From assembly GCF_022201045.2 (NCBI RefSeq), contig NC_068560.1, positions 11,502,001 through 11,566,000 on the forward strand: 64,000 bases of DNA, written 5' to 3'. The notes below the pieces were generated by a model. That model was given only the letters and a program-made list of their open reading frames with translations, was not told where the DNA came from and did not search any database. This document shows positions 1-10,897 of this stretch, piece after piece. How positions within the stretch are numbered: the first letter of the stretch is position 1; every line of letters begins with the position of its first letter. This DNA comes from Citrus sinensis (Eukaryota > Streptophyta > Magnoliopsida > Sapindales > Rutaceae). The position numbers were made by a program, and so were the translations under genes.

Positions 1-48
1 GATGCTACTCAAGTGTTCTATGGTCGCCAAGTCCTCCCTCAACATTGA
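1..48 (+). CDS. possible 3' end of an unidentified gene
   Basis: Frame 1 is open from the window edge to a TGA at 46-48 and encodes 15 residues ending in GRQVLPQH. It is followed by AT-rich DNA that could be a 3' UTR. I do not recognise it; an open run this short can occur by chance, so this is only a possible last exon. Confidence 0.2.
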   Translation, partial: DATQVFYGRQVLPQH

Positions 49-2702
49 GAGTGTGAAATATTGGTTTGTATTAGTTCTAATATTTTATGAATTGTAAATA
101 TTTGTAGAATTTTATACAAATGGAAAACTTGTGTCTTGCACTGAGAAACTGTAAGAGATTAAGGATGCAGATGTTATTAGCCATAAAGTGAGAGTCCTTT
201 CGACAGTTTCATAAACTCTTTTGTCGTTTTGTTTTATAGGAAAAAAAAATCACAATTATTTTTAGAAGAAAATATTTTTGTCAAATTATAATTAATTAAT
301 GTCACTTATTCAAGTTGTTTCCTAGTTAGGTTTAAACTGCTCCAATTTTACTCTTATCATCTTAGGGTTTATATTGTTTTTTTTTTCTTTTTTCTTTTCT
401 TTTAAACACATCTGAGGGTCGGTCCTGTTTAATATTGAGCTATTGTAATTTTTAAGATACAGTTGTTGTAAAAAAAATTATGAAATAAAAACTAATATTA
501 TATAGTAACTAAATATAATTTTTAAATAATAAGTTTAACATAATTAGTAAATATATAATGGATTTTTTATTATACAAATATAAAGTCAAATTAACTTAGT
601 TTGTAAGTTACAACAGCTACTGTTTATAAAATATTTTAGTACCATACCTTTTAAGGTAAAGTTACTTATTCTCAATCTCAAACTGAGGCTAAAACTCTCA
701 AAACTTTTTAATTTTCTATAATCTCAAATTTCTCTACAGTACAACACTATGATAAGACTTTCCTGAATTTTGAATATAACAATAGTAAAATAACCTTTAT
801 TTTTAAAAGTATCTTTTTAACAAAGATACTAAACATTCCCTAAACTCTTGAATGCATATAATATTCATTGAATTACATAACCTTTATAAATTATTGTCAG
901 TAAAAGGTGTTGATGCCGAAATATGGTTGAGCTGATGATGGCGACCAAATTTTCTCATCAACGCTTTAATTTATTTTGATGGGATACTGTCACTCGTTGC
1001 TATATTGGAATTTGAATTGTTCTGATACTTCCTTTGATCTGCAACAACGAAAAATTGTCATGGGTGCCAGATTTTTTCCAGTGAAAACCCTCCAATACTC
1101 AAGTTAGCAATCAAGTTTTCTTTGCAAGGAAAATAATAATGTCACTCTCATGATTTTAAGTATTTTGTATTTTTTACCAGAAATCCTTTTCAGCTGGAAA
1201 AAGAAACAAGTCCATTTTTTTGGATCTCCCCCAATTCTTTTAGGCAATTGTGCATGTCGCATGTTATTGCTCGTTCTTTAATGCCCAGCCATTATCAAAT
1301 TGAATGTGCTACTTGAATCTAAGAGTTAATATATCCATTTGTGTAGTTATTGAGCTACCGTTATAACGTTTGATTGTGGTTTAAACATTATAGCAGATCG
1401 TGCATATACGTTACGGATGAGCTTCCAAATGAAGCTCAACAATTTGAGATATAATTCAAAACCATGCTGCCTGATTTTGGTCTCCTCACAGAACGCTGGT
1501 CGTGCTTGCACATGCGACAATATAATTTTCTCCTTGAACTCAATTAACTATATTTTCATGCTCCAAACAAAAGGTATAATTATATTTATCATTATTCAGT
1601 CAAAAAAAGTCAAACAACCCATTTAATGGCAAAAGCTAATGGATGAGGGCAGTGGAGAAGTACTTTTCCAAAAATATAGGGACGTACTTGTTATGTTCAT
1701 GATAGAATTATGTTGCGTTTGTTTTTTTAATTTGAAATATGAATATGTCTGAATGAACATGTCTGAATGACTTGCATATTTGTTTTTCCTTTTTCAATAT
1801 CTGAAGAGAAAACCTTAAAAATTAGTAATTTACATAAATATCATTTTAAGAGGTGTATATATTTGTTCTTCATAATTTATAATTTTCACAGGTTGATTAG
1901 TTTGGTAGCATTAAAAAAAATATTATCATTGTTGATCCTAATTTAATTTTTTAATAAAAGATGAATTATAACATCACATTTTATTATAAAGCCAACACTG
2001 TTATTTTACTTTTGATTAATCACAATGGACATAATTTGGTTTGTTCAATATTCCAATTTAGCTAATGTTATAATGTGAATAAAAATTTAAAGCAATTTAA
2101 AAAAATAACTTCAAGAATAATACAAAAATATTAGGTTTATATATAAAATGTGGAAATAAATGAGTTGTTAAGGGTATTTTTGAGATTTGGAATTAAAATT
2201 TTCCATTTAAACTTTAAATTTCAGATAAAAGTGGACTTTTTTACTTTTTTATTCAGATAAAATTGTCTGACAATAAGTGATAAGTTAAAAAAATAATTTA
2301 AAATAAACAAATAATTGAAAAAAAGTTAAATTCAGACTTAAGACTTAAAAAAAAAATAACACCGTAGTTCGGAAATGTAAATGCCTTTCATACAAACTAG
2401 GATACCTTTTCCTGGCTAACTAAAAGCATTCGTAATTTTAGTCATGTTGCTAATGTGAATCATTTTATCCAAAAAAAAAAAAAAAAATTAGAGTCCTTAT
2501 CATATTGTTATGAGTGTAGTGTTCAACAATAATGATGATATGGTAAATGCCGGGACATGGACTTGATTTTGTGATGCCTTCTTAAATGGTGTATGTTCAA
2601 GCTATGAATTAATAATTAGTTAGATAACACCATGTATTATTATTATTCACGATAAGATGGTATAAATGTCATCCATTAAATCACCGCAATATAGTTTAAA
2701 AT

Positions 2703-2740
<38 letters not shown>

Positions 2741-3029
2741 AAGGAAAAATGGAAAATAGTAGCTCATGCAATGTGAATTATATTGGTGGTAATTAAAAAT
2801 TTGATAATCCTTTATTGATCAAGGAGTACTCTTTTGACATTTTTTGAAAAATATAAGGGACGACACAAGTTCAAGTTGGGAATTTACAAAACCCTTGCTC
2901 ATCCGATCGAAAAGCTTCTTTCAGCAACTTCTCTCTCTCTATATGTATATATGTATATCGACAAAAGTAATTGATTCTAAAAATTAAATGAAGCTACAAT
3001 ACCATATATTATTAAGCTCGACGGCCAGC
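49..3029. other. intergenic AT-rich DNA
   Basis: No coding region, RNA gene or complete transposon was recognised. It holds poly-A/T runs and an (AT)n microsatellite at about 2705-2735. Open frames here are short and low-complexity. Confidence 0.5.
2705..2735. repeat. (AT)n microsatellite
   Basis: About 15 consecutive AT dinucleotides. Likely polymorphic. Confidence 0.9.
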
Positions 3030-3401
3030 CTACTCGCATTTCTTCTTCTTAGCACTTGAGCCAGCCACCGGCAGTGGGTTGGTTAAACTATAAATAGAAT
3101 CAATGGAACGAAACCTCCTCTTTTTCCTCGACTTCATCGAACACTCATGATCATCATCGACCATCGTTGACATTAATCCCTCATCGACAACTGTACAAGA
3201 GGATAAATCATCATCTGCGTCGCTCTCGTGTCGTCGTTCTTGTAATTTACAATTACTCGTCTTCTTCTGCAAATCCAAATCCAAATCCATGCAAAGTTGT
3301 ATCAGCTGCCGAGCAGCTTCTATTTCCAGCTCTGAGAAGGTCATCATGTTCAGATTTCTTCTTCTTTCTTCAGTACTTGTAGATGAAAATAATTTAGCCA
3401 T
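3030..3401 (-). CDS. small basic, probably nuclear plant protein of unknown function
   Basis: A single-exon ORF of 123 residues. It has a helical N-terminal part (SELEIEAARQLIQL, about residues 23-36), an acidic middle, and a basic tail with KSRKKRRFRSIDSIYSLTNP (about 88-107) and a KKKK run near the end. The RKKRRFRS stretch looks like a nuclear localisation signal. Small plant proteins of unknown function with a basic RSI.xIY..T.P tail are familiar to me, but I cannot name a family with certainty. The ATG at 3401 is the first in frame, and a TATA box (TATAAAAA on the minus strand) lies about 50 bp upstream. The ORF on the opposite strand over the same bases is treated as a shadow. I see no neighbours that suggest a pathway. 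Confidence 0.65.
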   Translation of the reverse strand: MAKLFSSTSTEERRRNLNMMTFSELEIEAARQLIQLCMDLDLDLQKKTSNCKLQERRHESDADDDLSSCTVVDEGLMSTMVDDDHECSMKSRKKRRFRSIDSIYSLTNPLPVAGSSAKKKKCE

Positions 3402-3450
3402 GGCTTAGGCTTGGCTTGTTAAAATTCAGAAATTAGAAGGTGGGGTGGGC

Positions 3451-3460
3451 TTTTTATAGA
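3451..3460 (-). promoter_or_regulatory. TATA box of the small nuclear-protein gene
   Basis: The minus strand reads TCTATAAAAA, about 50 bp before the ATG at 3401. This implies a short 5' UTR. Confidence 0.5.
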
Positions 3461-3534
3461 CAGCTTCCAATCAAAGTAAATTGCATGAACAAGACGCGTA
3501 AGAGGCGGTTTGTGAATCTGGCTTCTCTTAGGAA

Positions 3535-3557
3535 ATAATAATAATAATAATAATAAT
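3535..3557. repeat. (AAT)n microsatellite
   Basis: Seven to eight AAT units upstream of the minus-strand gene. Confidence 0.8.
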
Positions 3558-4384
3558 GTCGTTTTGCGTTTTCGTGGATAAATTTAATTATTTAATTATT
3601 ATTGTATTATAAAAATGGGTCTTGATTTCTTTTTCTTAGAGGGCAAGTCACGTTTTCCTTTTGTAGCAAAGATTGACGAGTCGGGTGACGGGCATTTTCA
3701 TCTTTGATTTTCGTTGACAAAAATGCCCTTATTTATTGGTCAGAATTCCTTATGAAAGGAGGAAACAGGTCCCTTTTTTCACCAGAAATTTGTCAAAATG
3801 AAGTAATGAACAAAGATAAACCAACCAAATTTTTTATATTTATCTTTAAATAAAACTTTTAATTTAAATAACAATATAAGACAATAATAACCTAAATATT
3901 TAATAAATAAATGGCAATATATTATTTTACTTTCTTTACGTAAAATTATTTTTATTATTTTATTTTAAATACGCAAAAAATAATCTTATTTTATTTAATT
4001 ATTTATTATTTAGAAACTAAAAATAAATTTATAAATTTTATGTGATAATTTACTTTTTTCCTAAAACACTAAATTCAAAAATAAATTTAAATTAAAGGAT
4101 TACATTTGACATTAATAGATAAAGTTATATTATATTATAAAACAATATAATATTAGATTTACTATGTTATAATTTAATACTTAATTTCAAAACTTAATAA
4201 TAAAACTCTAAAAAATTAATAAATTTAAATGATATTAATTTAATTTGAAAACTAATATAAATTGATGTTATTTTAAATAATATGGTCCATATTACATGGA
4301 TTATAGTATTACAATTTAATACAATACATTATAATAAAATACAATTAGAATAGTATAATATAATATAAATGTATCAAAAAAATA
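3558..4384. other. AT-rich intergenic DNA
   Basis: Nothing coding was recognised. The composition is extremely AT-rich (long A/T runs, 3830-4380). Confidence 0.5.
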
Positions 4385-4853
4385 AGATAATTATTCACCG
4401 ACCACCTTTTTTTAGCATTTTAAAAAATACACTTTTTTTTTTTTTGCAGCGGTTCACCTGAAGTTAACATTTTTTTTATTGGTTCACTCCCATTATAACA
4501 CCGTTAGCTGACATCATAAGGGTAAAATCGTCATTTCGCAAAGATATTGTTTGAAGACAAAAGTGAACAGGTGCAAAACAATATAATTTCAAGTGGAGTT
4601 CAGCAAAAAAAAAGTGTATTTTTCAAAAAATGCAAAAAAAAAATATGTGGTTAGTAGGGTGGATAATTGCCCTTTTACATTTGGGGGTAAAAAAATTATT
4701 TATATAATATTTTGTTAGTTTTCTTAATAGTTTGAAAACAGAAGTAGATAAATATAAAATAATATAATTTTGAGTGGAGTTCAATAAAAAAAAATTAAGA
4801 ATGATGCATTTTGAAAAAGTGTGAAAAAATAGGTGGTTAGTAAATAATTGTCC
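4385..4853. mobile_element. Mutator-type MITE, composite (two right arms)
   Basis: The left end reads GATAATTATTCACCGACCAC. The reverse complements of 4635-4672 and of 4810-4853 begin with the same pattern (GGGCAATTATCCACC and GGACAATTATTTACTAACC) followed by T-runs and a GCATTTT block. The arms share sub-terminal sequence (GTGGAGTTCA near 4595 and 4775), so this looks like one element with a duplicated right arm or two overlapping insertions. The A-rich flanks are similar on both sides but too simple to prove a target duplication. The same termini bound the larger element at 55497-57091, which has a near-perfect 9-bp target duplication. Confidence 0.6.
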
Positions 4854-5402
4854 AAAAAATATAATATAATGTAATACAATATAATACACAAAATTATATT
4901 AATTTAATATTATTCAAAATTTAATATGATATAATGTGATGCGACAAACGCAACCTAAACGCAACCATATTTACTGAAGATAGGATGAAGAGCGTCCACT
5001 CACATTCGTTGGATACGGTTTAATAATTTTAAATTTACTTGGGCCGGTTATACATGTATTGGGCTTTCTTGTCTCCGTTAAGTCTAGAGAGTGCGACCCA
5101 TATGTCTCCTAGGGCTTTGGTGTGGCCCAATGATTCTTAACTGAGTTATCACTAGTTAACTGTAACTTTTTTAAAATTATAATTAACTCACATAATTAAT
5201 TTAATTTTCCTGGTCATTGCATGATTAATGTACAACAGAAGGCTAGATCCTCATCCTTTGCTGCCATATTTCTTGTAAGAAAATAATAAAATCATTAGTT
5301 ACCATGTGAATATCATTCAACTTTTATAAGGGGCTTGAACATCTCTAATATTCAAGTATGACTAAATATGCCAGTATAATTTTACAAAACACTAATTGTT
5401 AA
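4854..5402. other. intergenic DNA
   Basis: No gene or complete repeat was recognised between the MITE and the first DUF241 pseudogene. Confidence 0.4.
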
Positions 5403-5726
5403 AGATGTTGAGAAGAGAGACTATAGTTTTGGTCAAACGCATACACGAGCTCTCAATTCCTTGACCAAGATCTTGAATGCACAATTGCGACTCATATTAA
5501 CTGGTTTTGCACTTGCAAGGTGTTATCAGATTTGCGTGTCTTGTCAACGAGACCAATAACAAGGGAGCTCATCGTCGCGGATCGTCCAAAATTCCAGGCA
5601 TTTTGATGATGATAATGAAGAAGATGAAGCCTTTAATCCGCACACAAGCCCATCGATTGCTGAAAGAAAGGGGTGTGGTCTAGAAGGCAAACTGTTTGAG
5701 TGAGTATGGAGACCAGAGATAGCCAT
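5403..5726 (-). pseudogene. DUF241 (BPS1-like) pseudogene with large internal deletion
   Basis: The minus strand starts with a recognisable DUF241 N-terminus (MAISGLHTHSNSLPSRPHPF; compare SHSLPTKSHPF in the intact copy at 6929-7762). It then jumps to sequence matching the C-terminus: DKTRKSDN..LQVQNQL corresponds to DHKTIKS.NIFCLQNQL, and the last bases match the final helix and the stop region. About 170 of some 277 codons are missing, and the C-terminal part is out of frame with in-frame stops. It lies 1.2 kb downstream of the intact paralogue in the same orientation, so it is a decayed tandem duplicate. Confidence 0.8.
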
Positions 5727-6928
5727 TTTAATTTATTTAAAAAAAAAAGAATGCTTATTTCACTATTGATGAATGATTAATTGAGTCCTCTAATTTGCCT
5801 TCTTCACATTTTACATCCGTTCAATATAATACCAAGTGGGGTGAGGAGACATGAGGAATCTTAGCCTTTTAATAAATCAACAATTTGTAACATGATTTTG
5901 ATGTGGATCAAAGTGCATTATCAGCAATGTTTTTGCAATGTCTCCCTCCCACCAGCTTTCCAACTCACTATTGTAAATAGAATAATAATGATAATTAATG
6001 ATCAATAAGCTACAAATTATGCAAATGCACGAGTGGCGTTGACATGCAAGAAAAGTCTTGCCACTTGTAGATAATCGTGTAAAACGTGTGTATGGTTATT
6101 TTAATGGTCAACTTTTGGATTGATGAATCAATTTAAATTTCCAGATACATCGTATGATTGCTTTGCAACTGCCAGGCAAGATCTGCAAATTATGTTCATC
6201 AATGCCTTTAAAAATGATTGTCAAGCAATAGAAGACAAGATTCCTATGCTTGGCTGTTACATGTTTTTCTATGGGATAGGAAAATGAAATGTGATCTGTT
6301 AATGCTATTTGATACAGTGCCTTTGTAACAGGGAGACATCTGGCACATTTTTCGCCACTTGATCTATGTCTACCATGTGAAGATCATAAAAAATTGCTTA
6401 TGCTGCTCTTCCTTAATCTGTAGACAACTGGAATCTTGACAACTCCATGTACATATATTAAACTGTTGGCATCTGATTCTGCCGATGAATTGGCGCAAGT
6501 CCACAGACAGCGAGAGCATTTTTCGTTACCTAAAGGCTGTGAAGATTGAGTCTACAATGCATGTGAATCTTCTTAATTGGTATTATTCTATCAGATACCA
6601 AGAGACAATAGGAATCTGGACAACTTAATTTTTGATGTCTATTTTTTGCATTGCATTCAAGTCTCTGTTATTGGTTTTATGTGTCTACTACTTGATCCAT
6701 AGTTTTTATAATAAGATTAAATTTTTATTCTTAATTTAAAGATTTAACCCATTTACAATTTGAATCATTCACTCCTGAGATTAAAACATAGAGTAAATAA
6801 AAAATAAAATGAAAAAATAAAGATATTCCAGAATATATCACATAATACTTTGAGTTTGTATTCAAAATTATATGATTAATGTGCAAGTATAATTCTCATT
6901 TACAAAATAGGTATAAACATTTTGTAAT
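5727..6928. other. flank of DUF241 block A; segmental-duplication partner of 26180-27496
   Basis: From about 6190 this DNA matches 26180-27496 closely (for example GACAAGATTCCTAT, AGGATAGGAAAATGAAATGT and CCAAGAGACAAT in both). Block A lacks the 0.7-kb MITE and the 3.6-kb CACTA element present in the other copy, and has its own 60-70 bp segment near 6465-6540. No coding function was seen. The part at 5820-5960 resembles the DUF241 promoter region, as expected upstream of the 5403-5726 pseudogene. Confidence 0.7.
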
Positions 6929-7762
6929 CTAATTGCTGAGGATGTTGAGAAGGGAGACTCGAGCTTTGATCAATCGCCTAGACAAGGATTCGAGTCCTTC
7001 TTCAAGATATTGAATGCTGGACTCCAATTCTTTAAGCTGGTTTTGCAAGCAAAAGATGTTATAAGATTTAATAGTCTTGTGATCAATGAGTGCAGCATCC
7101 ACCTTCCCAAACTCATTAATGTCATTTTTGTCTTCTCGGCATGCTATTCTTTTGGGGCGGATTAGCTTTGAAACCAATGAGAAGCCGCTTAGCATTGATC
7201 CAGTCCTTCGGCCTGCGACAAGGGACAGTAAGGATTCAAATGCAGTGAAGGTGACCTCTTCAACCTCTTTCAACATGCTAACATGCTTCTCATTGAGCGG
7301 AGATAAACATTTATTTTCCATGCCTTTCAAGTTCCCCGAGGCCTTATGGATTGTCTTTTTCACTGCCTTCCTAGAGGCTAAGTACTTCTTAATCTCACTT
7401 GTAAGCTCAGTTTCATTGCCCTTTCGTCTGCGCAAAGCTGATTGGAGTCCCTGTACGGATTGCTTAGATTGCAGCAATGCATTCTGTGCAATGCTGCAAA
7501 TATCCAAGATCCTCAAAGATCCATTCACCAGCTCATCAACCAAAATCCTGTTACTGACTTGGGATAAAGCTTGTTGAGTGAGGGGCAATTGAAGGATTTT
7601 GTCAACACAATCATGTAAATCCTGAAGGCCATTTATGATGTGGCCTATATTTGAAGCAGCTTGAGAAGACCTTAATCTGCTCAAAGTCTCTTCAATTTCT
7701 GAAGTGAATGGGTGTGATTTAGTCGGCAAACTGTGTGATCGAACATGGAAAGAGGCTGCCAT
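6929..7762 (-). CDS. DUF241 / BPS1-like protein (copy A)
   Basis: An intronless ORF of 277 residues that spans the whole DUF241 (BPS1-like, PF03087) family length. It begins MAASFHVRSHSLPTKSHPF, a conserved family start. Helical segments follow, including LQDLHDCVDKILQLPL (about 46-61), a central basic run (LRRRKGNETELTSEIKKYLASRKAVKKTIHKA, quoted in parts), and a C-terminal coiled-coil-like stretch (NQLKELESSIQYLEEGLESLSRRL) ending in LLNIL. The family is plant-specific and its molecular function is not established. Copy B at 31224-32057 has the same length with about 39 differences by eye (about 86% identity), so both reading frames have been kept. A TATA box lies about 75 bp upstream. The plus-strand ORF inside it is a shadow. 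Confidence 0.9.
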   Translation of the reverse strand: MAASFHVRSHSLPTKSHPFTSEIEETLSRLRSSQAASNIGHIINGLQDLHDCVDKILQLPLTQQALSQVSNRILVDELVNGSLRILDICSIAQNALLQSKQSVQGLQSALRRRKGNETELTSEIKKYLASRKAVKKTIHKASGNLKGMENKCLSPLNEKHVSMLKEVEEVTFTAFESLLSLVAGRRTGSMLSGFSLVSKLIRPKRIACREDKNDINEFGKVDAALIDHKTIKSYNIFCLQNQLKELESSIQYLEEGLESLSRRLIKARVSLLNILSN

Positions 7763-7832
7763 TTTTCCCTTGCTCTGAATGAGAAAGCTACAAGTTGACT
7801 AATATTGCCTTCATTTGGTTACCATAAGCACA

Positions 7833-7844
7833 TTATATATATCA
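7833..7844 (-). promoter_or_regulatory. TATA box of DUF241 copy A
   Basis: The minus strand reads GATATATATAATGTGC about 75 bp upstream of the ATG. The same string is conserved upstream of copy B (32133-32144) and in the inverted third copy (about 34460-34475). Confidence 0.55.
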
Positions 7845-7978
7845 AACAGATAAGGGGGACAAGAGGAATCTCATCCTCTTTTAAAATGTCAAATGGCGAC
7901 ATGATTTGGATCTTGATCTAAACATTAGATCAGCTATTTTTATGCATTGTCTTCTCCCACTAGCTTGTTAGCTTATTT

Positions 7979-8805
7979 TTAAAGCTTCAAAATCGCACTC
8001 AAGTATATATCTTGATCACTTAAGTTAATAATGATCTGTAGAAGTTGTTGCCTCCGCAGCCATATAAAAAATTGTTCCCTGTAGAAAGAACAAGATTCTC
8101 GTAATTTATTAATTTAATGAAGAAATGAACATTAAAATAAAGGGCTATCCTCAATATGTTATCCTGTTATGCTATTTAAAAAAAAAAGCATGAACACTGA
8201 TATATATATATATATAAATCGAGTATAATAGTTTATGTAAGAGATGCGTGCACAGACGTTGCCTCCAAGATCATGACTACAAGAAAAAGAGTAATTTCGG
8301 TGGGCAAATATCATTTGCGAATACACAAAAGTCATTAGAAAAACTCATTTTCGAGCGAGACATGCCGTCGACAATCATCGTACTAAGTTTATAAAAAATA
8401 ACATGGAATCATCAAAGGAAAAAATTATTTCCGAGCCGTTGAAAATGAAATTAAACACCCTAAAAAATAAGATAGGATAAACCTAGTCATTTTTTTTTCC
8501 AACCATAACTAGCTGTTCAGCCTCTGTTTAAAGCTTCAAAATCGCACCCAAGTGTATATCTTGATCACGTTAGTTAATAATGATCTGTAAAAAATTTTCC
8601 CTCTGCAACAATACAAGAAAGGGCATTCCAGTTTAGATTTGGTTCCCTGTAGAAAGAACATGATTCTGCAACGCTCGTGCATTCTTGTAGTTTATTAATT
8701 TAATTAAGAAACGAAAATTAAAATAAAGGGCTATGCTCAATATTATCATATTATGCTAATTAAAATATAAAAAAATCATGCATAATAATTTGTATAGCTA
8801 GTTGC
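7979..8805. repeat. two direct copies of a 0.26-kb upstream segment
   Basis: 7979-8235 and 8529-8805 share AAAGCTTCAAAATCGCAC, TTCCCTGTAGAAAGAACA and AAAATAAAGGGCTATSCTCA in the same order and orientation. The DUF241 upstream region was therefore partly duplicated in tandem. No gene lies in either copy. Confidence 0.7.
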
Positions 8806-8894
8806 ACAGACATTGCCTACAAGAGAAAAACAGAGCCAGCTGGATCGACAAGACGCTTCACTTTCGTACAAAAACATTGAATAGCAGAAAAGAT

Positions 8895-9060
8895 TCATAA
8901 ATTGGAAAAAATTTGAAATGCATGGAGGATAAACATGTCCCATCTTCTTCCAGCCAGGACAAAGTGGGTTGTGCTTAAAATTTTACTTGAGGTGGAAGTA
9001 ACCGGTCTTGAATATTCTCTAAAATTGATGCAGTTCTTCATCTCCAGGCGAAAGTCATCA
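8895..9060 (+). pseudogene. short DUF241 relic
   Basis: The sequence around 8930-9060 (GGATAAACATGTCCC, TTCCAGCCA.GACAAAG, CTTCATCTCCAGGCGAAAGT) matches the longer plus-strand DUF241 relic at 32944-33320. It has lost nearly all reading frame. It is opposite in strand to the intact gene, so an old inverted duplication underlies the block. Confidence 0.45.
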
Positions 9061-10194
9061 TCAAAACTGAAGTTTTAGTATATGAACAGGAGGGAAGGCA
9101 AGATCAACAAACATGACTCTATAATATCAGAAAATTTTAATGAGGTTTGTAAGTAACGTGCTGCAGTATTTGATTGTTTCCCTAACGGGCAAACAAAAAG
9201 CACCTTGAGGGCCTGTTCGGTACCATTTTAAAGAGATTTTTTTCATTTTTGTTTTTAGAGTTTAGATATAATACATGTTTGGTGGGTGGGCTGAATTCAA
9301 AAAATAAATTGTAAAACAAATAATTCAAATTTGCATTTACAGTTATAAAACAGAGAACGTCTTCAACACGTTCTCAATGAATCACAAAACTAAATTCTAA
9401 AATACATTCCAAAACAAAACCAGATCAAAATTCACAGTTCTTTCTCTCCATGATGTTACTCTTCTTCCACCACAATTCACCGTCATAGCTCTCTCTCTCT
9501 CTCCGCGAGAGATCTCCAACCAAAATCGGCTTCTGCTGTTGTTGCGTCTCGACTGGTGGTGGTGCTGCTGCTTCGTCTCCGTTCTACTGCGGCCATGATG
9601 GATCGACTGCTGCTGCTGCGTCACCGTCTCGATTTGGTGGCGGCGGTGGTGCTGCGTCTACTCAGCTTCGGCAATAATGGATCGGCTGCTGCTGCTACAT
9701 CTTTGTTGAGGATCGACTGAAGCTGCTACTGCCGTTGCGTATCTGCTCCGTCTCGACTGGTGGTGGTGATGGTCGTGCTGCGTCTCTGCTCTGCTTCGGG
9801 GAGGGTTTAATTTCATTTTCTGCTGAACCGATTGAACCTATTTTTCATTTTGTCCGATTGCTTGAAGCATACCGAGTCAATTTCGCCATTTAATTGGGTG
9901 AACAAAACAAAAAAAATTATTTTTATGGATTTGTTGGTAATTTTCAATAGGAATGGCTAAAAATGGATTCAAATCAACCCAATCAGATTAGTGATTGGAT
10001 TGGAAAAAATTCATTCGAACTCAATCCAAACATATAACCTAATCTAATTTGACTCAAATATGTTCGGATCGGATGAGCAAAAAAATCGGGTTGAGTTCGA
10101 TTTTGATCGGATTTAGATTAAAAGCGGTTCGGATTGGAAAATGAAAAATTTATGCCCATCTTTGGAAAACATTATATATATATATATATATTAG

Positions 10195-10454
10195 TTTTTT
10201 GGTCCACGATATTAAAATGCGGGAAAAGTTCTAGAAAGCTTAAAGCCATGGGGTTTTAAAAGTTTATAACTCGAAGGACTTAAATCGAACGGTTTATGCA
10301 TTTTTCCGGACGTTCCCGTATTTTAAAATTCTGGACTAGAATATAAAAATGTTCCAGTCCATAATATTAAAGTTCGGGAACATCCGGGAAAACGTATAAA
10401 TCGTGCAGTTTAAACGCTTCAAGTTGTAAGCCTTTAAAATTCTGGACTGGAACA
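10195..10454. repeat. pair of small palindromic MITEs
   Basis: About 10195-10345 and 10350-10454 each begin and end with inverted repeats. In the second copy TGTTCCAGTCCATAATATTA pairs with the reverse complement of the right end, TGTTCCAGTCCAGAATTTTA. The two copies share the CGGGAA and TTTTAAAATTCTGGACT blocks and sit in (AT)n tracts (10172-10192 and 10459-10482), so these elements seem to target TA repeats. A diverged relative lies at about 45725-45865. Confidence 0.65.
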
Positions 10455-10558
10455 TTTATATATATATATATATATATATATTTATAAGCCCTCCAACTAG
10501 GGTTTCTTCTTCGCAGACTCAGGCGGCAAGTAGGCAGGCAGAGCTTCAATCGTGAACA

Positions 10559-10897
10559 ATGGTGAAGGGCAGGCAAGGCGAGCGCGTCAAACTCTATGTT
10601 TGAGGAACAATTCTGGGATACAAAAGGTCAAAATCAAACCAGTATCCAAACACATCATTGATTCAGATCAAGGGAGTGAACATAAAGGAAGAGATGGCGT
10701 GGTACTGAGGCAAGCGTTTGGCTTACATTTGCAAGGCCAAGACTAAGAAGAATGGGACACACTATCGTTGCATTTGGGGGAAAGTTGCCAGATCTCACAG
10801 TAACAGCGGCATCGTTCGCGCCAAGTTCAAGTCCAATCTCCTTCCCAAATCCATGGGAGATAGAGTTAGGGTTTTCATGTATCCCAACAACATATGA
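10559..10897 (+). pseudogene. retropseudogene of ribosomal protein eL33 (L35a)
   Basis: Read in one frame, the 113 codons follow eL33 from start to stop: MVKGRQGERVKLYV, then [20 protein letters not shown], then [18 protein letters not shown], then [11 protein letters not shown] and TGA. The length (112 residues) is normal for the family. Two TGA codons interrupt it, at 10601-10603 (codon 15) and 10706-10708 (codon 50); both fit CGA-to-TGA type decay. There is no intron, although plant eL33 genes usually have introns. About 60 bp of an apparent 5' UTR, including AGGGTTT (typical of ribosomal-protein leaders), precede the ATG. It therefore looks like a reverse-transcribed copy that landed inside the hAT-like element. 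No poly-A tail is visible. Confidence 0.93.

Noticed and set aside
7086..7577. 163-residue plus-strand ORF inside DUF241 copy A
   Set aside because: Mirror of the minus-strand gene. The same shadow appears in copy B (31414-31740), and it has no start context or domain of its own.
9397..9790. CTGCTG-rich region resembling an exon
   Set aside because: Repetitive, no consistent frame, and inside the PIF-like element.
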